A stretch of 64,000 bases of DNA from Sympetrum striolatum (taxonomy: Eukaryota; Arthropoda; Insecta; Odonata; Libellulidae): the NCBI GenBank assembly GCA_947579665.1, contig OX388341.1, positions 3,782,001 through 3,846,000 on the forward strand, read 5' to 3'. The position numbers and the translations under genes are program-made. Positions 1-11,160 of this stretch are shown here, in pieces (position 1 is the first letter of the stretch; each line of letters begins with the position of its first letter). The notes beneath the pieces are model-generated. The model worked only from the letters and a program-made list of their open reading frames with translations. It was not told the DNA's origin and made no database searches.

Positions 1-540
1 ATCTTAAAAATTCAAAGAAATAATATTTAAAAACATAAATAAATATGAGAAAATTCAGTTGACGGAATTATTTTTCGTATTCATGTAGAGAAAATTTGGG
101 TACAAAACTGTGGTTACCATATTTCACATCAATTAAAAGGATCTCTGAAAGGAACGTTCATTTCACGTGAATGCAGGAGTGAATCTGCCGCTGCACAATT
201 TCACGCTGAGTGTTGCGCTGTATTTTGGAGGGGATTTCATTTCTACACTTTCTTCTTCTTTCGATTTATTACCTGCAGAAGTGCCCTTTGATTCTCAACG
301 GGGAAACTTAAATTGGTAAATACTTTTGTTACAGTCTTGATCGTAACACATGCCTCATAATTTTTGGTAGATAGCTAATTCCAGGCTATATTTTTTCCAA
401 ACCAATGAACAAAGTAAATAAAATTATAATTCAGTCTGCAAAGTCACCTAAAGATTCAATCTCATATCCTTTGAACGAACACTTTCTTCGATGAAGACAA
501 TAATCATTTAAAGATTATAAAAAATAAGATAGTCTCTCTT
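1..540. other. AT-rich non-coding stretch
   Basis: I see no coding frame with recognisable composition, no tRNA-like box and no clear repeat here. It precedes a hairpin element. Intergenic or intronic DNA is the simplest reading. Confidence 0.5.
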
Positions 541-550
541 CCGGGATTCC

Positions 551-700
551 ACGGCGATGAACGTAGCAGCGGCGACGACGCTTCGCCTACGTTTCAGTTG
601 GCTTCTTCAGGTCGAAGAGTGAGTTACTTTGTCCGTTGGTCTCTTCGACCTGAAGAAGCCAACTGAAACGTAGGCGAAACGCTGCTCCGTTCATCGCGGT
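551..700. repeat. Foldback/MITE-like hairpin with perfect 38-bp arms
   Basis: Bases 582-619 and 641-678 are perfect reverse complements (38 of 38), separated by a 21-base loop at 620-640. The pairing continues imperfectly outward: the sequence around GATGAACG at 555-562 matches the reverse complement near 690-697, with a short insertion on the left arm. This is too long and exact for chance and looks like a small foldback or MITE. A transcribed hairpin or pre-miRNA-like structure is an alternative, but no sign of expression can be seen. The perfect arms suggest either recent origin or gene-conversion-like homogenisation. Confidence 0.8.
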
Positions 701-705
701 GAGAA

Positions 706-1615
706 AGAGATGGAATCAACCGATCGCCGCGGAAACCTTCGATCTTACATTATATAAAACATATTCGATGATCACATTAGGATAAGCATCACCACCTTTT
801 AGGAGACATTTTCTGAAAGGGGAAATTGGTTCTCGGAAACTATGATTAACACAAATAACAGAAATTTATTATATATATCACTCGAAAACCACCGATGAAC
901 ATTCTTTGCAGAAAGTAAGTGTATTATGGAACTGACTTGTACCCCAATACTAAAATGCGTAACATAAAGATGGAGCTCATCAAATAACACAAATGCAATC
1001 ACAGTGCCAAAACAGAACCAAAGAACATAACGTAATAACATTAAACACCGATGACAGAAAGATAGTACATGTATAAGAATTGGAAGCACTTGAAAAACTT
1101 TGCTTTACCTTTTCGATGGAGGGATACGATGTTGAGGATTTGCTACAGCTTTACAAATCGCCGTTTAACTCCAACATTGAATCTGGAAAATCTTTACGAT
1201 ATTCACTAAATCCTTTTCCGTCAATCGCTAAATATTTATCGACGTAAATTGATAAGTTGTAATACTTAATGCAGAAGATTATATTAAAAACATCCGAAAC
1301 TTCCCAGGTTTTTTTAACGCATTCAATTGTATTGATCGAGAGAAAACAATTTCATCTAACAAACTACTATAAACCCATTTATCCCACGAAATAGTCAGTA
1401 AACAATTAAGTTGATATTAATAAAACTTGGTTTCTACGAACGCTTCCATAAAATTTAAAATCTTTCTTAAATAATGATATTCGTATGTTTGTACGCTCGA
1501 TTCTTCACATTTATCGTTCATAGCTGCAGTTACTAATATCTCCTTAAATTTCTCCCTCTTCATATAATCTATCACTTATTCTTAACATTGATTTGAAGTA
1601 GGCATATTTTCTCAA
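706..1615. other. AT-rich non-coding stretch
   Basis: A minus-strand frame of 96 codons (799-1089) is hydrophobic and shows no family motif; I treat it as fortuitous. Nothing else is recognisable. Confidence 0.5.
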
Positions 1616-1619
1616 TGTA

Positions 1620-1945
1620 TTCTTACGGATAAATCATGAGCTGAGGACTCAACAATCCACTTGACCGTCAGGGGGATGAGTTGTTTATAACCTCAAAATG
1701 TCGATAAAACATGCACGTACTTTATCAAATTGTGCGCAATTTCGAATCGAAAACGATATTCCACGACCAAAATGAGAATTTTTATTCTATTTTCCTTCTT
1801 TTGGTGCTTGATTGGACTTTCTAGGACCATTATTTCTAATTTAATTTTGAAAAAGAAATGACCCCTGCAACAAAAAAAGATGACCTTTACGTGTATTTCT
1901 TATGAAAAGGTTTTTACCCATCTGTGTTCGAACCGTGTAATTTAA
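1620..1945 (-). mobile_element. SINE-like repeat family S1, copy 1
   Basis: This roughly 300-bp block is shared, diverged but collinear, with 16396-16700 and in part with 8850-9015. Shared landmarks, written on the plus strand, are a TCGAATC block, an AAGAATYTTTATT block, a CTTCTTTTGGT block, a stretch ending in TTTCTAATTTAA, an ACCTTTACRTG block and a final GTTCGAACC. The last is the complement of a tRNA B-box (GGTTCGANNC), so the element reads on the minus strand with the tRNA-like head at its high-coordinate end. It is a candidate tRNA-derived SINE, transcribed by RNA polymerase III when intact. The copies are strongly diverged and hence old. Confidence 0.55.
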
Positions 1946-2066
1946 GTAAATAAAAAGTAGCCTATAGTCTGTGCGGGGTTGACTTTTAATAACGAAGAAA
2001 ATTTCAAACTATTGCGACTCTCGGTTCTCGAGTTTTTAGCGAACATACACACACACACACACCCAT
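1946..2066. repeat. Dispersed repeat with CTCGAGTTTTTAGCG motif and (AC)n tail
   Basis: The block AAGTAAATAAAAA...TAGCC, then TCTCGAGTTTTTAGCG followed by an AC-rich run, recurs at 43208-43340. Here it ends in an (AC)n run at 2047-2062. Two copies in one window show it is a dispersed repeat. It directly adjoins the S1 SINE copy and may be part of the same element. Confidence 0.5.
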
Positions 2067-2069
2067 TTT

Positions 2070-4080
2070 ATATTATAGATGATTCTTATTTTCCCTGAGT
2101 TTTCAACGGAAAGTTTCCCTCAGGAGTTTAATCAAGCTTCCGTTGTTTTTCAAGTTGAATAAGGGATATGGCAACATAAAATCCAGTAAAACCAAGGAAG
2201 TTTAAGCAATAAAATATTTTTTATCTATACAGACCACGTTACTAGCACCGTTCCAAGGTCGGGACATCTTCACCGAACTACTCAACCAATCTTCCATCGA
2301 TTACTCTCCTTTTTGCTGATTTTATTCTGGTTTCACTATGTTTGGCAGTATTAATAACATTTTACGAATGTAATTCATTAAGGACTCGATTGTAACGCTC
2401 CAAATAAACGTGATAGATATTCGAAATAGAAAGATAGGCCGTCTACGTCCACGAAATAGAATAAACACTTCAGGACAACGTAATGCAAAGATACTCTCAT
2501 GTTACTGATATTAAATTTTAGTTCCGAAACGATTATTTTTAAACGTGAATCACATTTTCCTCGATTACAATAGTTTGAACCCTGTTTTCGGATGTTTCAT
2601 TGAAGTTACAGAGCGAATTTCTTCAGTGAATCTCGCATTTATAAATTAGGAAAGTTAATGGTCGAATTACAAACATATCTTTTTAGACCCATATATTAGT
2701 ATTAGCCGGATATTGTTCCATAATAATTTACTATGCTAGTGAAATGTGGGATTTGCTAGTTTAATATAAAATTAAAAACCTCTGTCAATCGAAGAATCGC
2801 TTGTCTCATGAATTTTATTCAAGAATTCCTCTAAAAACCATTATTACTACGAAATCTCACTTTGCGGCGTCGGTCAATATTCAATTGTCTTTGGTGTTCT
2901 TTTGAAACTTTCTTTGGAAATTAATCTCGCTTATTATTTTGCGGAAGAAATTCACGATGATATGCATTTTTAAACACAATATGAAAGATAAGGAAAAACA
3001 CTCCTGAAACAAAAGACAGACTATTCCCCCTTAAACCACTTGCGGTACCTGAGATTTCGATTCTTCATTGGATACGCAATATCTTCCGCTTTCTGCATTT
3101 TTATTTATGTTTTACGAGATACTTTTCTCAGTCGGATTTCTTCTCCATGAGAAGCTGTCACCAGAATGTGCTCTTAATTTGGGCGCAGCTGCGGAATCGC
3201 GTGAGAGGAGAGCATTAGCCGCAGACGATGGAAGGGAGCGATAACACGCATTTATTGCTCTGTTTTTATCGCGACAAATTAGACTTCATTCCTCTGATCT
3301 CTTCATTTTCCACAGCCATTCTGGACTCGTTAAGGGCAATGCATTTCAGGGAATGCGCTCACGAAAGTGAATTCGTATTTTACGTTATATAACGGATTCC
3401 ATTTCTGTTAAACCGCTGCCAAACATGGGAACATATATTTCAATGGGCACTGTTTGCTTTCATTTATTTATGCTCGAAATCTTCAGCAGATGAATTTACG
3501 GATACTGGATGAATTTGGAATGACTTGCTGAGGAAAAGGGAAAAGAAAATAAATTGATTATAAAAATTGCATTCGTGACGCTTTGGCGTGAAGCAGTTTG
3601 ATTTTCTGCAGTTCACTAAGGCAAAACGAGTTCGTTATTCTATTTTCAAAATTTCTTCGCCCGAATTCTAAGTGAATCGGCATAATACGTGAGCTCCACA
3701 CGATCGGGGAGGACGAAGAGCTTCGAAAACGGTAGATTTTGCTTTAATTTTCTGAATCTCCGAGCGATTATAATATCGCAAAATAGGAATCTTTATTCCC
3801 CTATTTTGCTCTTGTAAAGATATTTCTTTTTTCTATTGTATCAGAATAAAAAAGTCCAGAAGATATTATAACGGGCCTTCGATGAGAGGGTATTTGACAA
3901 TACTTCGACAGAATAAATTATATTACACTTATGGGCCATCGCCGGGAATCGAGCTCGGGACCGCTTTCACAAGAGAATGACGGAGCCCCTAATTGCACTT
4001 TTATTAAATCTGTAACTGAGCTGTGTCTGCACACTGAAGGAATTTGAAAAAATAGTTACATTTGGCATTATAAGAGTCCT
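2070..4080. other. Non-coding stretch
   Basis: No supported gene. The only sub-region that stands out is the GC-richer, ORF-poor segment near 3170-3330, listed separately. Confidence 0.5.
3170..3330. promoter_or_regulatory. Candidate non-coding regulatory island
   Basis: This segment is richer in GC than its flanks, has no open frame, and contains homeodomain-type words such as CATTTATTGC and TTTTTATCGCG near 3248-3275. The mix of GC-rich words and AT-rich cores is typical of conserved non-coding elements. This is a weak compositional inference that needs cross-species conservation to support it. Confidence 0.2.
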
Positions 4081-4084
4081 AAAC

Positions 4085-4385
4085 AGTCGTTTAAAAAAAT
4101 GTTTTTCTACCCGTCTATGTCTGCCTGTTATCACATCACGCAAAAAATACCAAACGGATTTCGATGAAATTTTACAGCGATGTACACATGGAATACTCTT
4201 CATCCTGATAAGATTGGTACATCTTTCGATGGGAAAATGGTCCATAATAATCTTGTAACATGTAATGAAATTTGAGAACGGACCACCAGCCGTACACAAT
4301 GTAGCGAAACCGGTGTGGAATGGCAATGACGCATACAATTATATAATGAGGAAGAATTTTCAAAGTGGGGAGAGTTCTCCATTGC
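4085..4385. repeat. Possible dispersed repeat (arthropod 'accession-rich' type)
   Basis: The string CCGTCTATGTCTGCCTGT, followed by an ACGGATTTCGATGAAATTTT-like block and a 'GATGTACACATGG' block, has the layout of a very common arthropod dispersed repeat (a CTGTCTGTCTGT-like run, then 'CCGATTTNGATGAAATTTGG', then a short tail). No second copy at high similarity was seen in this window. Short frames on the minus strand (3967-4387) are in mutually exclusive phases and are not genes. Confidence 0.3.
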
Positions 4386-4389
4386 ATTT

Positions 4390-5635
4390 ATGAACCGAAA
4401 TAAATATCTGATAACATTTTCTGTTCATGTTAGGTTTTCATTACTTTCTACTTCAAGTCCGGTTCGAATATTAATTTCTGCTCCAAATTATGTGAGTTCT
4501 GATTAGGTATTTAGATTTTCCCTGGAATTCTTCTTTCCCGATACTCCGTTGAACTGACCTAATATGAGAGGTTCTCAACAGAAGGGCGAATGTATTTTAC
4601 AGAACAACTCCGTTGAGATTCATCTCAGCTATTTCATGAATATTATCGATCTAACTTTATTTGGTGGAAGGCTGGAAGGAAAGAAATAACATTACTTAGT
4701 AGTTTTGGAAACTACTAAGAATTGTTTCCTTTTCTTATTTAAAAATAGCTTTTACATTATTCATATGATAACATAAAAATATATACATTTCATATTTAAG
4801 ATGATATAATTTGCTAGGTATCTGAAGGGTAATGGATAAGTTTCCAGTAAAATTACTAAAAGAATATATGTTATGGCATATTTTTCCAACTCAGTTATGA
4901 AATTGACACTTTAATTAGTTTAAGATTCTTCAATTTTTATAATACAAATTATTGGACTGTAGGGAATTGCGTGATATAAACCAGAATTCATAGATTAAAA
5001 GTGCATACAATTTATTAATTGCCCTTGTCATTAACGGGTTGCTTATAACCAGAATATTATTCAATTGACCACAATCAGAAATCCAATTTTTCCATTTTGG
5101 ACCTTTTTCTTTATCCAGTAGAATCGTTATTTATTATTTAATTTTGTGAAAGAAAATAAGATAAATTAAATAAGATAATAAATAGATAATTATTTACTTT
5201 GCATGCATTTTTAATGAGAATATTTTGGAGTCGTGTGGAACCCTTTAGTAAAAGTAATGAGGAATTCTAAAGGTAAATTAGGCATAAGAATCCTTTGATT
5301 TAATATCTAATCGTCAAATGCAGCAAATTTTATTTTGAATTGGTTCATACATCCATTGCTCATAGTGGTCTCACACATTGTTAAATAACTACAGTAGAAG
5401 ACAATGAAAGAGTAATTACAAAGTTATAGACATACATTCCCCCACAGGGATTCATGATACTCGATGGATTCCTCTGATTGATCCAATTGGTGCCTGGATG
5501 TGAATATATCGTTAAAAGATGGCCATCATTTGTTGAAATTGCAACTTGAGGAGGCAATATTCTTTATCTCTTTGCTACAATTCAGATGTTTCTGAGCGAT
5601 AATTGTTGGACGGAAAACTAATACGCATCTTATTT
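4390..5635. other. AT-rich non-coding stretch
   Basis: No recognisable coding sequence, tRNA-like box or inverted repeat was found. Confidence 0.5.
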
Positions 5636-5639
5636 ATAT

Positions 5640-5735
5640 AATAATAATAAATCGTCTTTATTTGGGCGAGATTGAGACTAAAAAGTCCCTTCTCCCATCT
5701 AACCCATCGTCATTAATTATAAAATAAGAAGTTGA
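5640..5735 (-). mobile_element. LINE 3' end fragment with (ATT)n tail
   Basis: On the minus strand this reads as a 3' terminal fragment: ...GACTTTTTAGTCTCAATC... then AATAAAGACGATT and an ATT-type microsatellite. A related end occurs at 42263-42325 (GAGACTAAAAGTCTAACTC and GCGTCGTTATT followed by an AAT-rich tail). Trinucleotide tails of this kind are usual for Jockey/CR1-type LINEs. It abuts the LINE fragment starting at 5812 in the opposite orientation. Confidence 0.5.
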
Positions 5736-5811
5736 AATAATTAGAAGAATTGTGGATGCAAAAAACCTAAGAGATTCTTAGGAAAAAACTCCACTGCAGG
5801 AAAACACCCAC

Positions 5812-6181
5812 ATTCGTTTTGTTAAGAAATGCTACGATAAAAAAGCAAGTGTTACAAAAATGCTCTCAGACGTAGGTTGGGAATCCTTGAAAGAAAGGAG
5901 ATTGGAAGTTAGGCTGAGATTGTTTAATAAATTCAGAGAAAATACATTTTCGGAAGATACAATAGGAATCATGACCATCACCCCCTGCTACCTCGGTCGA
6001 TCCGATAATGAGCGTAAGTTAAGAGAAATAGATGCTAGGACGAATAGTTTTAAAAATTCATTCTTTCCGCGAGCGATACGCGACAATAACCAAATAAGGA
6101 AGTAGTTTAGATTCAACTGGTGTTTACACCCCCTGCCACACGCCGAAAGGCGGCTTGTAGGGTATTAATGTAGATGTAGAT
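5812..6181 (+). mobile_element. 5'-truncated CR1/Jockey-like LINE, family B copy 1
   Basis: Only the last part of the reverse-transcriptase polyprotein and the 3' UTR remain. The frame runs 5812-6105 and encodes the C-terminal segment (FVKKCYDKKASVTKMLSDVG, then GWESLKERR, ending ...RDNNQIRK). It is nearly the same as 28376-28666 of family B copy 2. The 3' UTR carries the inverted words CACGCCGAAAGGCGG(CTTG), a likely 3' hairpin recognised by the reverse transcriptase, and ends in a (GTAGAT)n-type tail. Truncation at the 5' side is the normal result of incomplete target-primed reverse transcription. The high identity between the two copies indicates recent activity. No clear target-site duplication could be seen for this copy. 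Confidence 0.85.
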
Positions 6182-6189
6182 ATAGGAGG

Positions 6190-8095
6190 AAGGGGGGTGT
6201 GAAAAACCTATTTATATCTTCCTGAACATCTTTGACTGATCTTTACTTCTTCAATTCTCGAATATTAAAAGTAATTTCTTTGTCACGACTGGATTAAACA
6301 TATTATTGGGTTTTTAGTTTTCCCTATTATACTAATTCACAAAAACGGCTTCCAAAGATTACAACTGTCATCAGTTACAATTATCGCAATTGCAAAATAA
6401 TACTAGATCTTTATGTGGTTTAGAATCTTTTACCAGCCGCATCTAGTATCTCGGAGAAGTCTTTTAGTAACGCTCTTCGTTTAAAAATGAAATCATCTCA
6501 AATGTGGCAGAGGTACCACAAATGTAATCAGAGCATTGACATCATTGACATTGAGCATTCAGTTGACATCTTCCAATGGCCGGTTACATTAGAAACAGCG
6601 AAAAGTGTCAAAGTAGTAAAAGATGGAGGATTGGCTGCGTTGATCGTTTGAAATCGCCGTCTCCGCCCATTTGAAGCCATATGCCGCCGCCCTCCATAAT
6701 TTATACTTCGAAAGTGGTGCTAACCGGTGTTTGCGATCCGTTTCCGGCAATTGTCTCCACTTGTGAGCCTGTATTAGATCCTCCATCGTTTGGCGCCCTC
6801 CCAATGAACTCATTTCGCCTTAATTGAGAAGTCTAATCAACCGAAAAAAACCTAATCCTAACAATATCTTGACATATGTCGCTCGATTCGATGTTTTTCA
6901 TTCCTTTTGCTCAGGATACTTATCGTTAATATACTTTTGTCTTGGTTTTACTTTTCTCCAAAGAGAACACTGCTTCTTTTAATCCACAAATTGTTTCCCT
7001 CTTTCTGATTATTATTCTTTTGTCTAACTCACAATAGTCCTCTCCTTAAATCTTTATTGATAAATACTGAATTGCAATGAGAGAACCACGAGTCTCGATT
7101 TCTCTATTAGTTCAAAATGTATTATTATAGAATATTTTGAAAAGTTTTATTCACAACTCCACGCTGATAGTATTCTGGCTGAATCCTTCACTAAACAGTA
7201 TTCCTCACTCTTCATTTCTTCATCTTTCTTACGGAAGACCACGTTCTGATAGAACAGTTCTTTTAAATCATGATAAGGATCGCAAACTTTCCATTGCTAT
7301 GTTTTCCTCCGTAACCCACATCACTAAGCATGTGTCTAATACGTGAGCATCCGTTGGAGATCGGCAAGAGACTTTGGTTCCATTTGTGGATGCACTGCAT
7401 CGTGATTGCCTTCACACCGAACAAACAGTTTTCGTGTGGGCGTCGAGCGGAAGTTAGGGTCCGAAGGCAATTTCAGCACCTCTTGGCGCTGAAGAACATC
7501 CCAAATTTAGGAGAGCAGATGGTTTATAATGAGAATGTTGATACACGCTCCACTAGACATCCCTTCCTTGAATTTTTTCTTCCTTGGAGAGGAAATTGGT
7601 CGGGAAAGCGATAGCGGTCTCCATCGCAGATCGCAGCGAATGACTGAAGCAACGTGTGTTTCAGTGGAGGAGACGCCTTCTCTAGCGTATTTCAACGGTT
7701 GTGTCGCACTTCATCGTTAGGTCTCTTTCTCTCTCCAGCCACTGCTCATATAAATGCTACGCCGAATCAGATCGCAAGCAACAGATGAGATTGCCAAGAG
7801 AATATTTTATTTAAATTTCTAAATACAAACTTATCTATTTTCTAACCACTGAAATATGTAAGCCGGTGCTGTTCCTTATCCTATGGCTACTGAAGAAACT
7901 TTGTGAAGCGAGTCGGCTGTAGAATTCACGAATGCATTGCTCTGCAGATGACGAAAACATACATCGAAAGCTGCTTCGATTAATGAATAGTTTTTGCGAA
8001 TGCCGGCAAGCGTGAGATGAGAGCATAAATATATCCGAATTTAATATTTAAATTATATTTGTCAATTACTCGTTGAATGACGATATGTCTCTTCT
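6190..8095. other. Non-coding stretch
   Basis: Several short frames overlap on both strands around 7330-7720 and 6589-6813. None has a motif, and they contradict each other, so none is called. The intervals 6560-6830 and 7340-7780 are slightly richer in GC and could be conserved non-coding DNA, but nothing specific supports this. Confidence 0.45.
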
Positions 8096-8099
8096 TGCA

Positions 8100-8480
8100 G
8101 CTCACTCGATCTGCTTTGACAGCTGAAAAACACGTTTTAAATATCCCTGCATTTCCCAATTAGGCAGTAGTAATGAAAATACAACTAATTGATGACAGTT
8201 TAAGTTAGGTTTAATCCAAAGTTTGAAGTAGATATGATACAAGGAACATCCGAAAATAAGGTTCCCTTTTCTCCATTTGAAATGCAGGAATGATTGTAAT
8301 TGGCGATCTGGCATCGAACCCGGGATCTTTAGGTAAACATTAACTAAGTATATGAATGTATTTCTATTCACATACCGGGTTTTACTTTTCCGTGCTATCG
8401 GGAAGTGATCCAAATAAATTCTTAAAAATCGCCGCAATACATTTCAAACGTTTGCACCCACCGGACGTCGAACCCACAGA
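8100..8480 (-). mobile_element. Dimeric tRNA-derived SINE, copy 1 (family S3)
   Basis: On the minus strand two B-box-like words occur in the same orientation about 150 bases apart: GGGTTCGACGTCC at about 8462-8474 and CCGGGTTCGATGCC at about 8311-8324. Between them lies ATGTATTGCGGCGATTTTTA followed by a CACTTCCCG word, which matches the copies at 8850-9225 (ATGCATTGCGGGGATTCTGG ... CACTTCCCGG). The downstream part (GCATTT...ATGGAGAAAAGGGAA) resembles 31505-31540. Two tRNA-like units in one element is the signature of a dimeric SINE. A short minus-strand frame at 8102-8437 lies inside it and is not a gene. Confidence 0.6.
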
Positions 8481-8484
8481 CATT

Positions 8485-8845
8485 TGGTGACATTTCTGTG
8501 ATTATTTATATAGAAGAGCGCTGTCTCCGGGACATCCGTGATTCCGATTTATTTATCTTACCGAGAAGTCCTTTAAATATTTTTCTAAATTTCGCGGAAT
8601 GTAGAAAAATAAGCCGTAATACTGTCTCTGCTATTTAAATATTACAGTTTAAAAGCATCGAAATTCCATAAAATTGCGACATTTTCATAAATTCTGACAT
8701 AAGTCATCGTTTAGGCTTAAAATCCAAATTGCATTCAAATGAGAAAACGCTTGAGGTCGCCAAAAGAATTTCACAAAATTCGTACATTTTGCCTTTTGAG
8801 TGGAATTACTTGGATAAACGATATAATATACCGATGCTAATAAAC
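8485..8845. other. Spacer between two SINE copies
   Basis: No recognisable gene or repeat was found. Confidence 0.45.
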
Positions 8846-8849
8846 GATA

Positions 8850-9225
8850 CGTAAAAGATAACGAGACCAAAATAAGAATCTTAATTTAATTTTGTTTCTT
8901 TTGGTACCACTGTTTCCATTTTAACTTGCAAATGAAATGAAGCCTGCTAACGGTAAAAAGGAACTTTACGGGCATTTCTCATGTAGAATATTGGCCCTGA
9001 CCTAGAGTCGAACCAAGGATAATCTTCGAAGATGTCTTTGTAATTTTCGTTGGATATGCAAGGCATTTAGCGATCCCTCGAATTTCAACACTCCAATTTG
9101 CCGGGAAGTGCCTCAAAACAAATTCCCAGAATCCCCGCAATGCATCCTCATGGAAAAAATCCGGATTTTTGGGCCTTCTGGAATCGAACCCATGATGCTG
9201 AGGTTCAAAGTCGCTATTGCCAGTA
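8850..9225 (-). mobile_element. Dimeric tRNA-derived SINE, copy 2 (family S3/S1)
   Basis: On the minus strand this reads from a B-box (ATGGGTTCGATTCC, about 9182-9195) through the shared middle (GCATTGCGGGGATTCTGG, CACTTCCCGG, ATTCGAGGGATCGCT, TGCATATCCAACGAAAA) to a second B-box (CCTTGGTTCGACTC, about 9012-9025), and then into the S1-type tail at 8850-9010. The whole first-to-second B-box segment is repeated on the plus strand at 30960-31130. The S1 family therefore appears to be the tail half of this dimeric SINE. Minus-strand frames across this block are fortuitous. Confidence 0.7.
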
Positions 9226-9313
9226 CGTCGTGAAAGTTTCAGGTAAGTGACATGGTTAGGATTTTGATCCCCTACAGGTATATCCGGAGAAGCGTCTACA
9301 CATGATAGAGAGG

Positions 9314-9316
<3 letters not shown>

Positions 9317-9345
<29 letters not shown>
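9317..9345. repeat. (AC)n microsatellite
   Basis: About 29 bases of uninterrupted AC dinucleotide repeat. Confidence 0.95.
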
Positions 9346-9349
<4 letters not shown>

Positions 9350-10429
9350 GGTATATGTGGATATAGATTATTCGAGCTGTTCAAGTGGGAAATGCCTAGA
9401 GCAGCGCAGCCATCAGATTTCGACCACCAATAAGCGGAGATGGTTTCTTTGGAGATCTCCGTGCCCATTGCAGACGTGCCCTCCTCTTCAGCACCTTTTG
9501 GGCCTTTTTATTAACAAAAGACATCCCAAAGGAGTCGACTCTACTTTTGGAAAATTCCCAGGAAAATTGCTACAGAATTCATCGATGAATCCTGCACAGT
9601 TTTTGTTCAGTCGAAATGCCTTCGATTAATCGAAAATCATAAACAAATCCTGGGAACATTATCTCTTCGCTCGATACATTGTTACGAGTAGTTTTAAATT
9701 AACTTAAATTGTATTATGACATCGTACATATAATAATACATCCCATAATTATGATAGTTTGCTAATCGATTTTATTCTAAATAACCGTTTTACATGATCA
9801 AGCTATTTGAGAGTTGCTGTAATTTCTGAATAGACTTCCGCAGAGAATTTTCCTTTTCAAATTCATAATAAGTCATCGGATTATATGTATATATAAATAA
9901 AATAGTATTAATTATGTAGGGGTTGAGGTTTTGGTTGGATTCTAATAAACAGAAGGATGCGCTATCCAATATATCCCACTATAGATAAAAGGACGAATTT
10001 ATTCGTTAACAATTTTCGCTATTTTTCGGTTGATTCGGATTCAGTGCGCGCTGCTCAGCTGTGTTCGGTATATTTTCTTTGGCATATGAATTTTTCAGTA
10101 TAATGAGAGTGCAAAGGAATGTGGGAACACCAATTCCGGTTCGCCGATTGAAGATCAATGCAGCCTTTTCGCCACTAATCCAAACATATATTTAAATGAT
10201 TCTTTCTGTAGTAATTGTGTGAACCAGTCTCGGTAATTACGCCAAAACAGTAAAAAATGAGAAATGCTACGAATAGTGGCCGTTTACATAGTTTTCTTCC
10301 GTATAATTTCGATTTTAAACAATTATACCGCTCAGCTGCGGTTTGATTATTTTCCGTCTTGCGATAAAAAACGGTGCAACAAAGGCAACTGATAATGACC
10401 ACGAGTGCATCCCCTCCCGGTGACTTCAC

Positions 10430-11160
10430 GATCCTCGCACCGGAATGTTTTCGAATTTGGCCGTCAGGAGGGGAATAATCAGGTTAATTTATTAGAGTTG
10501 TGTGTGAGAGCTTTTCAATGACGGGGCACGAGAGATTTAAATTGGACGCTTGGAGGAGAATGGGCCGAGGAGATTGATGGATCGTGAAGGCCGTCCCTCC
10601 CAGAAATTACACCCTCTTGAATATCCTGCCATGATTGTGATGTTGGACCCGAAATCTCAATCCCGCTGGCCGGCGGCATCAACCGGATAAGGGTAGGCGG
10701 TATAACGTATGGCCTCCTGCCGCTCCGTGACGCTCTAAACGAGTAATTTATACGTAGAAAACATTACTCTGCCTCGGCTTCGACCGCGGTCATTATTTTG
10801 AAAAAGATGAGCCGATACGTAAGGAGGTTCGCGCAGGTGAAACGGGTTCCTTATTTATTAGAGGCATAATATGCGCGGGGCATTTTTTACGAAGATGAAA
10901 TTAACCTGGTAGTTAAGAAGGGACGGGATAAAATATTAGGTCCAGAGATGAAGGTGTAAGCAAAATTGATGTCCTCAGTTCATTATTTTCGCTTCCTGCC
11001 TCTCGTTAAGTATTTTGACGTCGTCAATGAGATTCAATTTGAGTTTCAGCCTCGGTTTTTAATGTATGCCGAACACAATCACTTCTGGAATATCAATTAA
11101 CTATCGAATATCTTCTTCGATTATTTACCGCGTCCATCGGTGATGGGATAAGGAAGGTAT
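10430..11160. promoter_or_regulatory. Candidate non-coding regulatory island
   Basis: About 700 bases with distinctly higher GC than the flanks and with no open frame of note on either strand. The interval is rich in homeodomain-core words: TTAATTTATTAGAG near 10485, GATTGATGGATCG near 10573 (Exd/Hox-like), and GAGTAATTTATACG near 10741. Composition without coding potential or repeat similarity is what a conserved enhancer or a non-coding RNA promoter would look like. I see no direct proof of function. Confidence 0.3.
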
